This document shows positions 1 to 7,664 of a stretch of 64,000 nucleotides of DNA, piece by piece (the first letter of the stretch is position 1; the number at the start of each line of letters is the position of its first letter). Source of the stretch: Rhodospirillaceae bacterium (GTDB lineage Bacteria; Pseudomonadota; Alphaproteobacteria; Rhodospirillales; Rhodospirillaceae). The translations under genes were made by a program, and so were the position numbers. The stretch covers positions 62,001 through 126,000 of the forward strand of contig CANJRD010000003.1 of NCBI GenBank assembly GCA_947476695.1, read 5' to 3'. The notes under the pieces are model-generated. The model saw only the letters and a list, made by a program, of their open reading frames with translations. It was not told where the DNA came from and did no database searches.

Positions 1-823
1 TCACGGATAACGGCGCGAGCGGCAGTCGCGTATCGGGCTGGCACTTGCCAAGCATATAGGCAGCGAACTTCACCGGCGCCGGATTTGTTTCGATAAACAT
101 GGCGTCGTTCAGCGGCGTCAGGATATCGCGGATGCGGAATACGTCCTCGTAGCTTTCCAGCTGCCAGGCGTCCTGGAGCTGAGAGCACAAGGCTGGCGCA
201 ATGTTCGCGGTGACCGAGATGCAGCCGACGCCGCCCTGCGCCAGGAACGCCACCGCGGTGCCGTCCTCGCCCGAAAGCTGAACGAATTCCTGGCCGATCT
301 CCAGACGGGTGCGCACGGGGCGCAACAAGTCGGCCGTCGCGTCCTTCACGCCGACAATATTGGGATGCTTGGCGAGCTGCGCCATGGTGGCGATGCTCAT
401 GTCGACAACGCTGCGCGCGGGGATGTTGTAGATCACAATCGGGAGATCGACCGCGTCGGCGATCGCCCGGAAGTGCAGCAGCATGCCCTCCTGCGTGGGC
501 TTATTGTAGTACGGCGTCACCACCAAGGCGCCGTCGGCTCCTGCTCGCTTCGCATGCTTCGTGAGTTCGATGGCCTCGGCGGTGGAGTTGGAGCCCGTGC
601 CGGCAATCACCGGCACCCGCCCCTTGGCGACCTCGACGCAGAGCTCGACCACCCGCATGTGTTCATCGTGCGACAACGTCGGGGATTCCCCGGTGGTGCC
701 GCAGGGCACAAGGCCATGAGTGCCTTGCTGGATCTGCCATTCCACGAAGTCCTGGAACGCCTTCTCGTCGACCTTCCCGTTGCGGAAGGGCGTGATGAGG
801 GCGGTAATCGACCCGCGGAACAT
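1..823 (-). CDS. dapA: 4-hydroxy-tetrahydrodipicolinate synthase, C-terminus cut by window edge
   Basis: Condenses pyruvate with aspartate semialdehyde, the first committed step of lysine and diaminopimelate synthesis in the cytoplasm. I translated the minus strand by hand from the ATG at 823. It opens [13 protein letters not shown] and shows the family landmarks: the GTTGE motif with T43/T44, YYNKP near residues 105-109, Y132 in IYNIPARS, R137, and the Schiff-base lysine K160 in VKDAT. 274 codons are visible. The family is usually about 290 residues, so roughly the last 20 lie outside the window. It is divergent from the lytic transglycosylase at 1069, with 245 bases between them in which I see no firm promoter. 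Assignment is very secure. Confidence 0.96.
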   Translation of the reverse strand, partial: MFRGSITALITPFRNGKVDEKAFQDFVEWQIQQGTHGLVPCGTTGESPTLSHDEHMRVVELCVEVAKGRVPVIAGTGSNSTAEAIELTKHAKRAGADGALVVTPYYNKPTQEGMLLHFRAIADAVDLPIVIYNIPARSVVDMSIATMAQLAKHPNIVGVKDATADLLRPVRTRLEIGQEFVQLSGEDGTAVAFLAQGGVGCISVTANIAPALCSQLQDAWQLESYEDVFRIRDILTPLNDAMFIETNPAPVKFAAYMLGKCQPDTRLPLAPLSV

Positions 824-1068
824 AGCTATCTCCTGATGCGCACTTATGGGCGCGCACTCCGCGTACCCGCGCGAGCGCACCCCTGACCTGTGGTTGGCCG
901 GACATTACCACGCCGGAGGACGCTCGCAAGAACCGGGGGCCCGCGAACGCTTGCCGGGGTGTATACATTCGGCTTAAGAGATTGAACGCGCTTACCTTCG
1001 GCCTTCCGAAAGTGACGCGCCGGTAGCAGGATGCTGTCGGAGAGACAGTTCGGGAACCGCACGAGCCC

Positions 1069-3345
1069 ATGCACGATCCCATGCACGAGCCAGGGGGCGC
1101 TGGCACGTTCGCATTCAGGGTCCGCGCGTTCAGTTTTGGGCGCCGGGTCCTGACCTGTGCGCTCGCGGTCGTCCTGCTGGGTATCACGCCGCCGGTCGCG
1201 CGCGCGCAGGATGCAGCACCGGCCAAGGCCGTTCCGGCCAAAAAGGCCCCCGCTAAAAAGGCAGCGCCCGCGAAGGCCGCACCCAAGACAAAAGCGGCCG
1301 CGAAGCCCAAGGCCGCCGCGAAAGCCGCGCCGAAGGGCAAGGCCGTCGCCAAGGCGCCGGCGAAGCGCCCCACCGCAAAGCCGTTGCCCGCGACGGCCAA
1401 AGCGCCGCCCATTCCGCGCCGCGAACCCTTCACCATGAGCCAGAAGGATCGCGACATCTTCACCGAGGCCATGCGCGCCGTCGAAGCGCGGCAGTGGTCA
1501 CGGGCGAAAGACGTCGTATCGCGCAGCCAAACGCCGATCCTGCATAAGATGATCGACTGGGCATACATCCGCGAGCCCGGAAACCATGTCGGTTTCGGCG
1601 AACGCACCGCCTTCATCGCCAACAATCCCGGCTGGCCGGGCCTGCAAACAATCCAACGGCGGGCCGAGGAAGCGCTGGACGAAAACATCACCGTCACCGT
1701 GCCGGTGGTCGTGGTCGATTGGTTCGCCGCCCATCCGCCGCTGACCGCCAGCGGACGTTCGGCCTATGCGCGCGCACTTCAGATCATGGGCCGCGGCGCG
1801 GAGGCGGTGCCAATTGCCCGAGCGGCCTGGCGCACCAGCACCTTTAGTGGCGGCACAGAACGCGCCTTCCTCGAGGCCTTCGGCTCCGTGATCACGCCCG
1901 AAGACGAACGCGAACGCCTGGACCGCTTGTTATACGACGAGGAGGCGGTGTTGGCGGAACGCCAGATCGCGCGGGTCGACGCCACCACCGCCTCTATCGC
2001 CCGCGCGCGCATTGGACTGATGAAGGCCGCCGGCAATATCGACGCGTTGATCGCCGCCGTTCCGCCCGCCTACCAGGAAGACCCGGGCCTGATCTACGAC
2101 CGCGTCAAGTGGCGCCGCAAGCAGGACAAGCTCGACGCGGCGCACGAACTGCTGCCGAACCACCCGGATCGCGGCACCCGTCCCGACCTGATGTGGAAGG
2201 AGCGCCAGATCCTGGCGCGCGATGCGTTGAACAATGGCCTGATCAGTCAGGCTTATACGATCGTGAAAAACCACGGCGAGATCGACGCCGCCAACGGCCT
2301 CGCGGATGCCGAATGGATGGCGGGTTGGATCGCGCTGCGCTTCCTCAAGGACGGCGAAGCCGCCCTCGTCCACTTCGAGAAAGTCTACGATTCCGTTCAG
2401 GTGCCGGCCAACGTCGCACGCGGCGCCTACTGGACTGGACGCGCGGCGGAGTTCCTCGGCCGTGCCGATATCGCCAACGACTGGTACCGGCGGGGCGCGA
2501 CGTACGTCACCACGTACTACGGCCAGCTGGCGCTCAGCCGCCTGAAGGAAGATCCGATTCCGATGCTGTCCGACGAACCGACGCCGACGGTCGCCGATCA
2601 GAATGCCTTCGAGGAACGCGAACTCACGCAGGCGACGCGCGCGCTCGCGGACATTCACAACAAGAACTACCTGCGCACCTTTGTCATGGCGCTGGCGGAT
2701 TCCACAGGCGACTTGGTGCAGCGTCATCTCGCGGGTCAGTTAGCCGACCGCCTCGGACACCCGGACTGGGCCGTATCGGTCGCGCGTGAAGCCGCGCGCG
2801 ACGGCATCCCGCTGCTTACGTATGGCTACCCCGTGCCGCATTATCCTGTGCCGGCCACGCCTGAGCGCGCTTTGGTACTCGGCATCGCGCGCCAGGAAAG
2901 CAACTTCGATCCGAACGCGCAGAGCGTCGTCGGCGCGCTTGGCCTCATGCAGTTGATGCCTGCCACGGCCAAGGGTTTAGCCAAGCGCGAAAAGATCAAC
3001 TATGTGCAGAGCAAGCTGACGTCCGACCCCGCCTACAACCTGCGCCTCGGCTCAGCCTTCCTGGAATCCCTCGTGGAAAGCTTTGACGGCTCATACATCC
3101 TGGCGGCCGCAGCCTATAACGCCGGCCCCGGACGCGCCCGCCAATGGTCGCGCACGTTCGGTGATCCGCGTGACGGCCAGACCGATCCGGTCGATTGGGT
3201 CGAGCAGATCCCCTTCGCCGAAACACGGGCCTACGTGCAGCGTGTGATGGAGAACGTGATGATCTACCGCGCACGCCTGAACCAGACGCGCGTTATCGGC
3301 GCCACGCTCGAAAAAGAACTCGTGCGCGCGAAGCCGGCGGGCTAG
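1069..3345 (+). CDS. Soluble lytic murein transglycosylase with Ala/Lys/Pro-rich linker
   Basis: Cleaves the MurNAc-GlcNAc bond of peptidoglycan with formation of 1,6-anhydro ends, in the periplasm. The 758-residue product has a basic N-terminus, a hydrophobic signal segment at about residues 26-46 ending ARA-QDA, then about 70 residues made almost only of Ala, Lys and Pro (47-118). A helical superhelix-like middle follows, then the C-terminal SLT domain (about 600-720) with catalytic Glu610 in ARQESNFDP, followed by GLMQLMPATA and AYNAGPGR. The start lies inside a short direct repeat (CCCATGCACGA twice), giving two candidate ATGs at 1069 and 1081. No clear ribosome binding site separates them. 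Family membership is secure; the exact start is not. Confidence 0.9.
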   Translation: MHDPMHEPGGAGTFAFRVRAFSFGRRVLTCALAVVLLGITPPVARAQDAAPAKAVPAKKAPAKKAAPAKAAPKTKAAAKPKAAAKAAPKGKAVAKAPAKRPTAKPLPATAKAPPIPRREPFTMSQKDRDIFTEAMRAVEARQWSRAKDVVSRSQTPILHKMIDWAYIREPGNHVGFGERTAFIANNPGWPGLQTIQRRAEEALDENITVTVPVVVVDWFAAHPPLTASGRSAYARALQIMGRGAEAVPIARAAWRTSTFSGGTERAFLEAFGSVITPEDERERLDRLLYDEEAVLAERQIARVDATTASIARARIGLMKAAGNIDALIAAVPPAYQEDPGLIYDRVKWRRKQDKLDAAHELLPNHPDRGTRPDLMWKERQILARDALNNGLISQAYTIVKNHGEIDAANGLADAEWMAGWIALRFLKDGEAALVHFEKVYDSVQVPANVARGAYWTGRAAEFLGRADIANDWYRRGATYVTTYYGQLALSRLKEDPIPMLSDEPTPTVADQNAFEERELTQATRALADIHNKNYLRTFVMALADSTGDLVQRHLAGQLADRLGHPDWAVSVAREAARDGIPLLTYGYPVPHYPVPATPERALVLGIARQESNFDPNAQSVVGALGLMQLMPATAKGLAKREKINYVQSKLTSDPAYNLRLGSAFLESLVESFDGSYILAAAAYNAGPGRARQWSRTFGDPRDGQTDPVDWVEQIPFAETRAYVQRVMENVMIYRARLNQTRVIGATLEKELVRAKPAG

Positions 3346-3422
3346 CGAACAGTCACAGCCCTAAAAGCAAAAGGCCCAGCACAATGTGCCAGGCCAATTT
3401 GGTTGATCTTGTGAGGTAGCCT

Positions 3423-3890
3423 TTAGCCGGCGACCAGCGCCGTCTTGGACAGGCCGTTGCTGAGGCGGCCGCCAATCGGCGGACGGACGGAATCCATCAC
3501 CGGCGTGACGCTAGCCTCGGTGATCCGCTTGCAGTGGCCTTCCATGTAGGCACCCGGCTCGATGGCCAGGCTCTCGTGCTCGACGTCGCCGTTCATGCGC
3601 GCCGTCGACGCCAGAAACACGCTCTTGGCGCGCACTGTGCCCTTGATCGCGCCGTGCAGGCGCACGGTCTGCGCATTCACTTCGCCGGTGATCTGGCCCT
3701 TGATGCCGACGATCAGCACCTTGCAGCGGATGTCGCCTTGCACCGTACCGTCGACCTGGATCTCGCCACCGGAGACAAGATTGCCTTCCATGTTGAGATC
3801 GGCGCTGACGATCGACGGGACCGACTTGTTCAATTCGACTTTTGGGTCGAGAGACGGGCTCGGTGCGCTGCTAGCCTTTGAAAACATCAC
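3423..3890 (-). CDS. Bactofilin
   Basis: Bactofilins polymerise without nucleotide into membrane-associated filaments that localise cell-wall enzymes and shape determinants. The 155-residue protein has the typical layout: a short disordered N-terminus, a beta-helical core at about residues 25-125 built of repeated short strands (for example SADLNMEGNL, GEIQVDGTVQGDI, RLHGAIKGTV), and a disordered tail. Its start overlaps the 3' end of the upstream M23 endopeptidase gene by 20 bases on the same strand, so the two are translationally coupled. A bactofilin encoded beside an M23/LytM protein is a recurrent pairing in other bacteria (CcmA-Csd1 of Helicobacter, BacA-LmdC of Hyphomonas). I infer that this pair works together at a growth zone. 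Confidence 0.9.
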   Translation of the reverse strand: MMFSKASSAPSPSLDPKVELNKSVPSIVSADLNMEGNLVSGGEIQVDGTVQGDIRCKVLIVGIKGQITGEVNAQTVRLHGAIKGTVRAKSVFLASTARMNGDVEHESLAIEPGAYMEGHCKRITEASVTPVMDSVRPPIGGRLSNGLSKTALVAG

Positions 3891-5295
3891 TACCGGCCTT
3901 CAGGAATTTCAACGGGTTCACTGGCTTGCCATTTACGAGCACCTCGAAGTGCACGTGCGGCCCGGAACACCGGCCGCTGCACCCAAGTTGTCCGAGGACG
4001 GTACCGCGCACGACCGGGTCGCCTTCCTTTACGAGAATACGGTTCATATGACCGTACCGCGTCACGAGACCCATGCCGTGGTCGACTTCGACCATGCGAC
4101 CATAGCTGCCGTCCCAGCCGGCGTAAACCACCTTGCCCTCGCCGGAACTGAGGATCGACGACTTGTATTCAGCCGTCAGGTCGAGCCCAAGATGTTGAGC
4201 AAACCCGCCGGTAAAAGGGTCATTTCGAACACCAAAACCGGAACTCATCTCAAAGTTTTTCACCGGGGCGTTGATGGGCAGCCGAACCAGGAGATTCTCC
4301 AGCTGGGTCAGGCGGTCCATACGGGCGTTGAGGCCGTCGAGGGATTCCGCCAGCGGCGCCGCGTTGTCCGGAGTCGGATTGACCGGAATGAACGGACCAC
4401 CCGCGCCGCCACGGCCCTTCGACTGGCGCAGCATCAGATCGACGTCGAGGCCAGTGACACCCAGCGAGGACTCGATGTCGGAGATCTTCGTCTCCGCGAT
4501 TTCCGAGAAGCGATGGTAGAGCAGCAGATCATTGCTCTCCATCTCACGGATTTGGGATTCCAGCGTCGTGACGCGCTGAGTCAGCGCGGTGCGGTCCTTG
4601 ACCGCGAGGTCGCGCTCCAACGCGACCTGACGGAGTTCAAGTCCGTCGGCGGCGATGAACGGCGTGCGCTGATGATGGCCGACGACGTCGACCATGGATT
4701 CCTCGAGCTCATGCAGCTCGGACATCAGGTCCTTGCGACGCTCCTCGGCGTGCGCGCGCTCAAGCTTCGCCTTGCTCATCACAAGGTCGATGTCGCTGTT
4801 TTCCGTCAGCCCCCCGGTCGCCTCTTTGGCTTTGGTCTTCAGCTTAGCGACCAGACCGGTCTTCTTGACGTCCTTACTCTCGGCGCTGGCCTTGGCGCCA
4901 AGCAGTTCGGACTCTTTCTCCAGCATCGCCAGCGAGTGGTTGTAGTTCGTCTCAAGGTCCTTGGTCAGGTCGACGACGCGTTCCTTGTAGATCGACACCT
5001 GGGCGAGCAGCTGCTCGTAGCCCACGCGCGCATCCTTGATTTCGGTGTTCTTGGCACTGATGCGTTCGCTGTGGCTCATCACCAGGCTGGAGCTAAGAAG
5101 CGTCCAGCTGCCGAGGACCACCACGATACCCGCCAACACCGCCTGACGATTGGTCGACAGACGAAGGGTGCGCATACGTTCGCCGGAGCGGACAATCAGC
5201 TGCCGTTCGGGGAAGAAACGCTGCAACGCTTTCTGAGCGCGGCTTAGGCCACGCGCGTGCGGATCGAATTTCGAAATATGCTTTCCGGAAAACAC
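3871..5295 (-). CDS. Membrane-anchored M23/LytM peptidoglycan endopeptidase
   Basis: Predicted bitopic inner-membrane protein cutting peptidoglycan cross-links, or a LytM-type activator. The 474 residues run as a basic cytoplasmic N-terminus of about 50 residues, one membrane segment (about 51-73), a long charged region likely to form coiled coil (about 76-200), and the C-terminal M23 domain. The zinc motifs look complete: H368xxxD372 in HLGLD and H447xH449 in HVHFE, so the enzyme should be catalytically active. The loop before HVHFE reads GCSGRCSGP, with two cysteines four residues apart where relatives usually have Thr or Ser. It is the first gene of a two-gene unit with the bactofilin at 3423-3890. 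Confidence 0.9.
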   Translation of the reverse strand: MFSGKHISKFDPHARGLSRAQKALQRFFPERQLIVRSGERMRTLRLSTNRQAVLAGIVVVLGSWTLLSSSLVMSHSERISAKNTEIKDARVGYEQLLAQVSIYKERVVDLTKDLETNYNHSLAMLEKESELLGAKASAESKDVKKTGLVAKLKTKAKEATGGLTENSDIDLVMSKAKLERAHAEERRKDLMSELHELEESMVDVVGHHQRTPFIAADGLELRQVALERDLAVKDRTALTQRVTTLESQIREMESNDLLLYHRFSEIAETKISDIESSLGVTGLDVDLMLRQSKGRGGAGGPFIPVNPTPDNAAPLAESLDGLNARMDRLTQLENLLVRLPINAPVKNFEMSSGFGVRNDPFTGGFAQHLGLDLTAEYKSSILSSGEGKVVYAGWDGSYGRMVEVDHGMGLVTRYGHMNRILVKEGDPVVRGTVLGQLGCSGRCSGPHVHFEVLVNGKPVNPLKFLKAGSDVFKG

Positions 5296-5470
5296 GCGAT
5301 CCCCTTACCCCGTTTGACAATCTTGTTCTGCGCGGCCGTTGGCGCTTATGGTTATTTGCCGGCCGTAACGAAGCGTCGGTCTGCGTGTGACCGTCGCTGA
5401 TGTCTGTCGGAGCCTCTGTCGGTCCTTGTCGCGGACCTAACACGTGAGGACATCCCGTAACAACGTACAT

Positions 5471-5492
5471 TTTGGCGTTTCTACTCGCCAAA
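5471..5492. repeat. Inverted repeat TTTGGCG-N8-CGCCAAA
   Basis: Perfect 7-base arms (5471-5477 and 5486-5492) around an 8-base spacer, at the border between GC-rich and AT-rich sequence upstream of both the M23 gene and pgpA. It could be a dimeric repressor operator or a hairpin. No gene ends here, so a terminator role is unlikely. Confidence 0.5.
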
Positions 5493-5528
5493 TTCAAAGA
5501 TAAAGTAAACGCGGCATGTTTTATGTTA

Positions 5529-5556
5529 TTTCAATGATTTAGAACTATTTTATAAT
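5529..5556 (+). promoter_or_regulatory. Possible promoter for pgpA
   Basis: A perfect TATAAT at 5551-5556 lies 16 bases after TTTCAA (5529-5534), a weak -35 match. It is inside the AT-rich stretch and 63 bases before the pgpA ATG. Inferred from consensus only. Confidence 0.45.
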
Positions 5557-5619
5557 GCAATACATTAGCTAGCGCGCCGCGCCCGATGTGACCGAAACAA
5601 CACGCTTGAAAACGATTTC

Positions 5620-6198
5620 ATGGTTGATCAGCAGAAGCCCTCGCAAACCGATCCGACATCGCCGGACTTCGATCCCCTCGCCATCCTGCGCGACATGCCT
5701 TGGCATCAGGGACGCGCAGCGACTTTCAAACACATGATCCTCAGCTGGTTCGGCTGCGGCATGTCACCCAAGGCACCGGGCACGGTTGGATCGCTCGGCA
5801 GCTTGCCGCTGGGCGGCATTCTATATTGGAGCTTCGGTCCAATCGGATTGGCGGTCTGCGCGGCTGCGCTGTTCGTCGCCGGATGGATCCTCGCCAACGA
5901 CCATCTGCGTCGTGACGGCGGGTCGATGCAGGACCCGCAGTGGATCGTGGTCGACGAAGTGGTTGGCCAGTGGATCGCGCTCGCCGCGCTCCCGTTCCAT
6001 CCCGCCTCCTTCGTGATCGCCTTCGCGTTCTTCCGCCTGTTCGATATCGCCAAGCCGTGGCCGGTCAGCTGGGCCGACCGTCGCGTGGGCGGCGGGCTCG
6101 GCATTATGCTGGACGACGTTCTGGCCGGCCTGTATGCCGCTATAGGCGGGATCGGGACGATTCACGGTTTGCGCGAGCTCGGAATCAACGTGCAATGA
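5620..6198 (+). CDS. pgpA: Phosphatidylglycerophosphatase A
   Basis: Removes the terminal phosphate from phosphatidylglycerol phosphate to give phosphatidylglycerol, at the inner membrane. The 192-residue protein carries the PgpA signatures: SPKAPGTVGSL (about 49-59), the acidic pair D112-E113 in VVDEVVGQ, FRLFDIAKPWP (138-148), and D165-D166 in MLDDVLAG. Several hydrophobic stretches fit a multispanning membrane enzyme. A hydrophilic N-terminal extension of about 35 residues precedes the conserved region, so a start a little downstream is possible. The stop codon overlaps the start of pncC by four bases (ATGA). Confidence 0.92.
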   Translation: MVDQQKPSQTDPTSPDFDPLAILRDMPWHQGRAATFKHMILSWFGCGMSPKAPGTVGSLGSLPLGGILYWSFGPIGLAVCAAALFVAGWILANDHLRRDGGSMQDPQWIVVDEVVGQWIALAALPFHPASFVIAFAFFRLFDIAKPWPVSWADRRVGGGLGIMLDDVLAGLYAAIGGIGTIHGLRELGINVQ

Positions 6199-6701
6199 CG
6201 GAACTGCCGACCGACCTTCTCGACCTTGCCAAGGATGTGCTGGTCGCCGCGAAAGCGGCCGGCGTACGTCTCGCGCTGGCTGAATCCTGCACTGGCGGCT
6301 TGGTCTCCGGTTGCCTCACCGCCATCCCCGGATCGTCGAGTGTTGTCGACGCAGGCTTCGTCACCTATTCCAACGAAGCGAAAATCCGGCTGCTTGGCGT
6401 GCCGCGCGAGTTGATCATCGAGCATGGCGCGGTCAGCGATATCGTCGCCGCCGCGATGGCCGAAGGCGCCCTCGCCCAGGCCGACGCCCAGGTCGCCTTG
6501 GCGGTCACCGGCATCGCCGGGCCGGACGGCGGCAGCAAGGAAAAGCCGATCGGGCTGGTCTACCTGGCCCTCGCCCAAGACGATCAGGACGCGATGGTGA
6601 AACGCTATGTCTTCGCCGGCACCCGCACGGATATCCGCCGCGCCAGCGTCGCGGCCGCGTTGGAACTGCTGCTGGACCGGTTGAAGAACCAGTCGTCTTA
6701 A
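6195..6701 (+). CDS. pncC: Nicotinamide-nucleotide amidase (CinA C-terminal domain family)
   Basis: Deamidates nicotinamide mononucleotide to nicotinic acid mononucleotide in pyridine nucleotide recycling. The start at 6195 is set by the ATGA overlap with pgpA, giving 168 residues. The CinA C-terminal landmarks are present: LAESCTGG (E30, S31, T33), TYSNEAK (57-63), the GAVS turn (78-81), and VTGIAGPDGGS (104-114) with KPIGLVY. There is no N-terminal molybdopterin-binding domain, so this is the stand-alone amidase form rather than full-length CinA. Its 3' end overlaps the convergent RatA-like gene by four bases. Confidence 0.9.
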   Translation: MTELPTDLLDLAKDVLVAAKAAGVRLALAESCTGGLVSGCLTAIPGSSSVVDAGFVTYSNEAKIRLLGVPRELIIEHGAVSDIVAAAMAEGALAQADAQVALAVTGIAGPDGGSKEKPIGLVYLALAQDDQDAMVKRYVFAGTRTDIRRASVAAALELLLDRLKNQSS

Positions 6702-7144
6702 GAATTCGTCGGCTGGCCGTAGAGCTTCTTGGCCCGGGCCTCGAAGGCCGCCACCATCCGCCGCACCGCTTCCTCGAAGAGCGCCCCGATCAGGGTTTGC
6801 AGCAGCACCGAGCGGAACTCAAATTGAAGTGAGAAATCCACCCGCGTACCGCCCTCGACGGCCGTGAACTGCCATTGGTTTTCGAGATGCTGGAACGGCC
6901 CCCGGAGATAGCTGACCACGATCCGCTCGGTCGGCGTCAGGGTCACCCGGGAAGTGAATTGCTCCCGTACCATCTTGAAGCCGACGGCCAGGTCGGCGAT
7001 GACCTCGTTCGGCGACGGGCGGGACGTAATCCGGCAGGCCATGCACCAGGGCAGGAACTCCGGGTAGCGCTCCACGTCGGCCACCAGAGCGTAAATCTGT
7101 TCCGGCGCGTAAGGAAAAATGCGGCTTTCGGAATGCTGGGGCAT
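6698..7144 (-). CDS. RatA/COQ10-like START-domain protein
   Basis: Member of the polyketide cyclase/START family that includes mitochondrial Coq10 (ubiquinone binding) and E. coli RatA. The 148-residue product starts MPQHSESRIFPYAPEQIYALV and has DVERYPEFLPWC, the central beta strands with RVTLTPTERIVV, and a C-terminal amphipathic helix (EEAVRRMVAAFEARAKKLYG). An in-frame start 26 codons upstream at 7222 exists, but it would overlap the next gene and adds no conserved sequence, so I chose the ATG at 7144. The likely role is ubiquinone handling in the membrane. A RatA-like toxin role cannot be excluded from sequence. Confidence 0.85.
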   Translation of the reverse strand: MPQHSESRIFPYAPEQIYALVADVERYPEFLPWCMACRITSRPSPNEVIADLAVGFKMVREQFTSRVTLTPTERIVVSYLRGPFQHLENQWQFTAVEGGTRVDFSLQFEFRSVLLQTLIGALFEEAVRRMVAAFEARAKKLYGQPTNS

Positions 7145-7220
7145 CACTAACAAAATTGTTCGTTGCGCGCGCAGCAGATAGCCGTATTCCTGCCCCGCTC
7201 GCAAGAGAAGGTCGCGTTCC

Positions 7221-7664
7221 ATGTTGAGTCAGCTGAAGTCCCTGTTCGCCGGTAGCGCCGCCCCCGCGGCCGGCCTCGACCTGCGGACGGCGGTCGCCGC
7301 CTTACTGGTGGAGACGGCCTGGTCGGCGGACGGCTTCGACCCGGCAGAGCAGGAGTGCATCGAAGCTTTGCTGCAAACGCGCTTCGACATTTCCCCCGCC
7401 CAGGCCAAGGACCTGCTCGCCGCGGGCGATCAGGCGGGACGCAACAACGTCCACATGCTGCGCTTCACCAAGCAGATCCTGGAGGGCATGGAACCCGAAC
7501 GGCGCGTCGAGATGATCGAGATGCTGTGGGAAGTCGCCTATGCCGACGGCGTCCTCAGCGTCGATGAGGAACGGCTGATCACCAAGGTCTCCGGCCTGCT
7601 GTTCGTCTCCGCCGGCGAGCGCAACGCGGCGCGCCGACGGGCGATGGCGAAGCTCGGGCTTTAG
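7221..7664 (+). CDS. TerB-family protein
   Basis: 147-residue all-helical protein of the tellurite-resistance TerB fold. It shows the two internally related acidic helical repeats typical of the family (VETAWSADGFDPAEQECIE near 30-48 and LWEVAYADGVLSVDEERLI near 101-119), each with the A-DG-h-xxEE pattern thought to bind metal. No other ter genes are nearby, so tellurite resistance should not be assumed. Stand-alone TerB proteins of this size are common in alphaproteobacteria and mostly uncharacterised. It is divergent from the RatA-like gene and convergent with emrB, which it overlaps by four bases at the 3' end. Confidence 0.8.
   Translation: MLSQLKSLFAGSAAPAAGLDLRTAVAALLVETAWSADGFDPAEQECIEALLQTRFDISPAQAKDLLAAGDQAGRNNVHMLRFTKQILEGMEPERRVEMIEMLWEVAYADGVLSVDEERLITKVSGLLFVSAGERNAARRRAMAKLGL

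Larger units (their letters stand above)
5296..5619. other. Divergent intergenic region between M23 gene and pgpA
   Basis: These 324 bases hold no gene I can support. The half near the M23 gene is GC-rich. From about 5490 to 5575 the sequence becomes strikingly AT-rich compared with its surroundings, with an inverted repeat (5471-5492) at its edge and a perfect TATAAT at 5551. It probably carries promoters for both flanking genes. Confidence 0.6.

Noticed and set aside
3562-5247. 561-codon plus-strand frame opposite bactofilin and M23 gene
   Set aside because: Antisense shadow of two genes with clear motifs.
7221-7664. Tellurite resistance island
   Set aside because: Only a lone TerB-like gene; no terC, terD, terZ or terA nearby.
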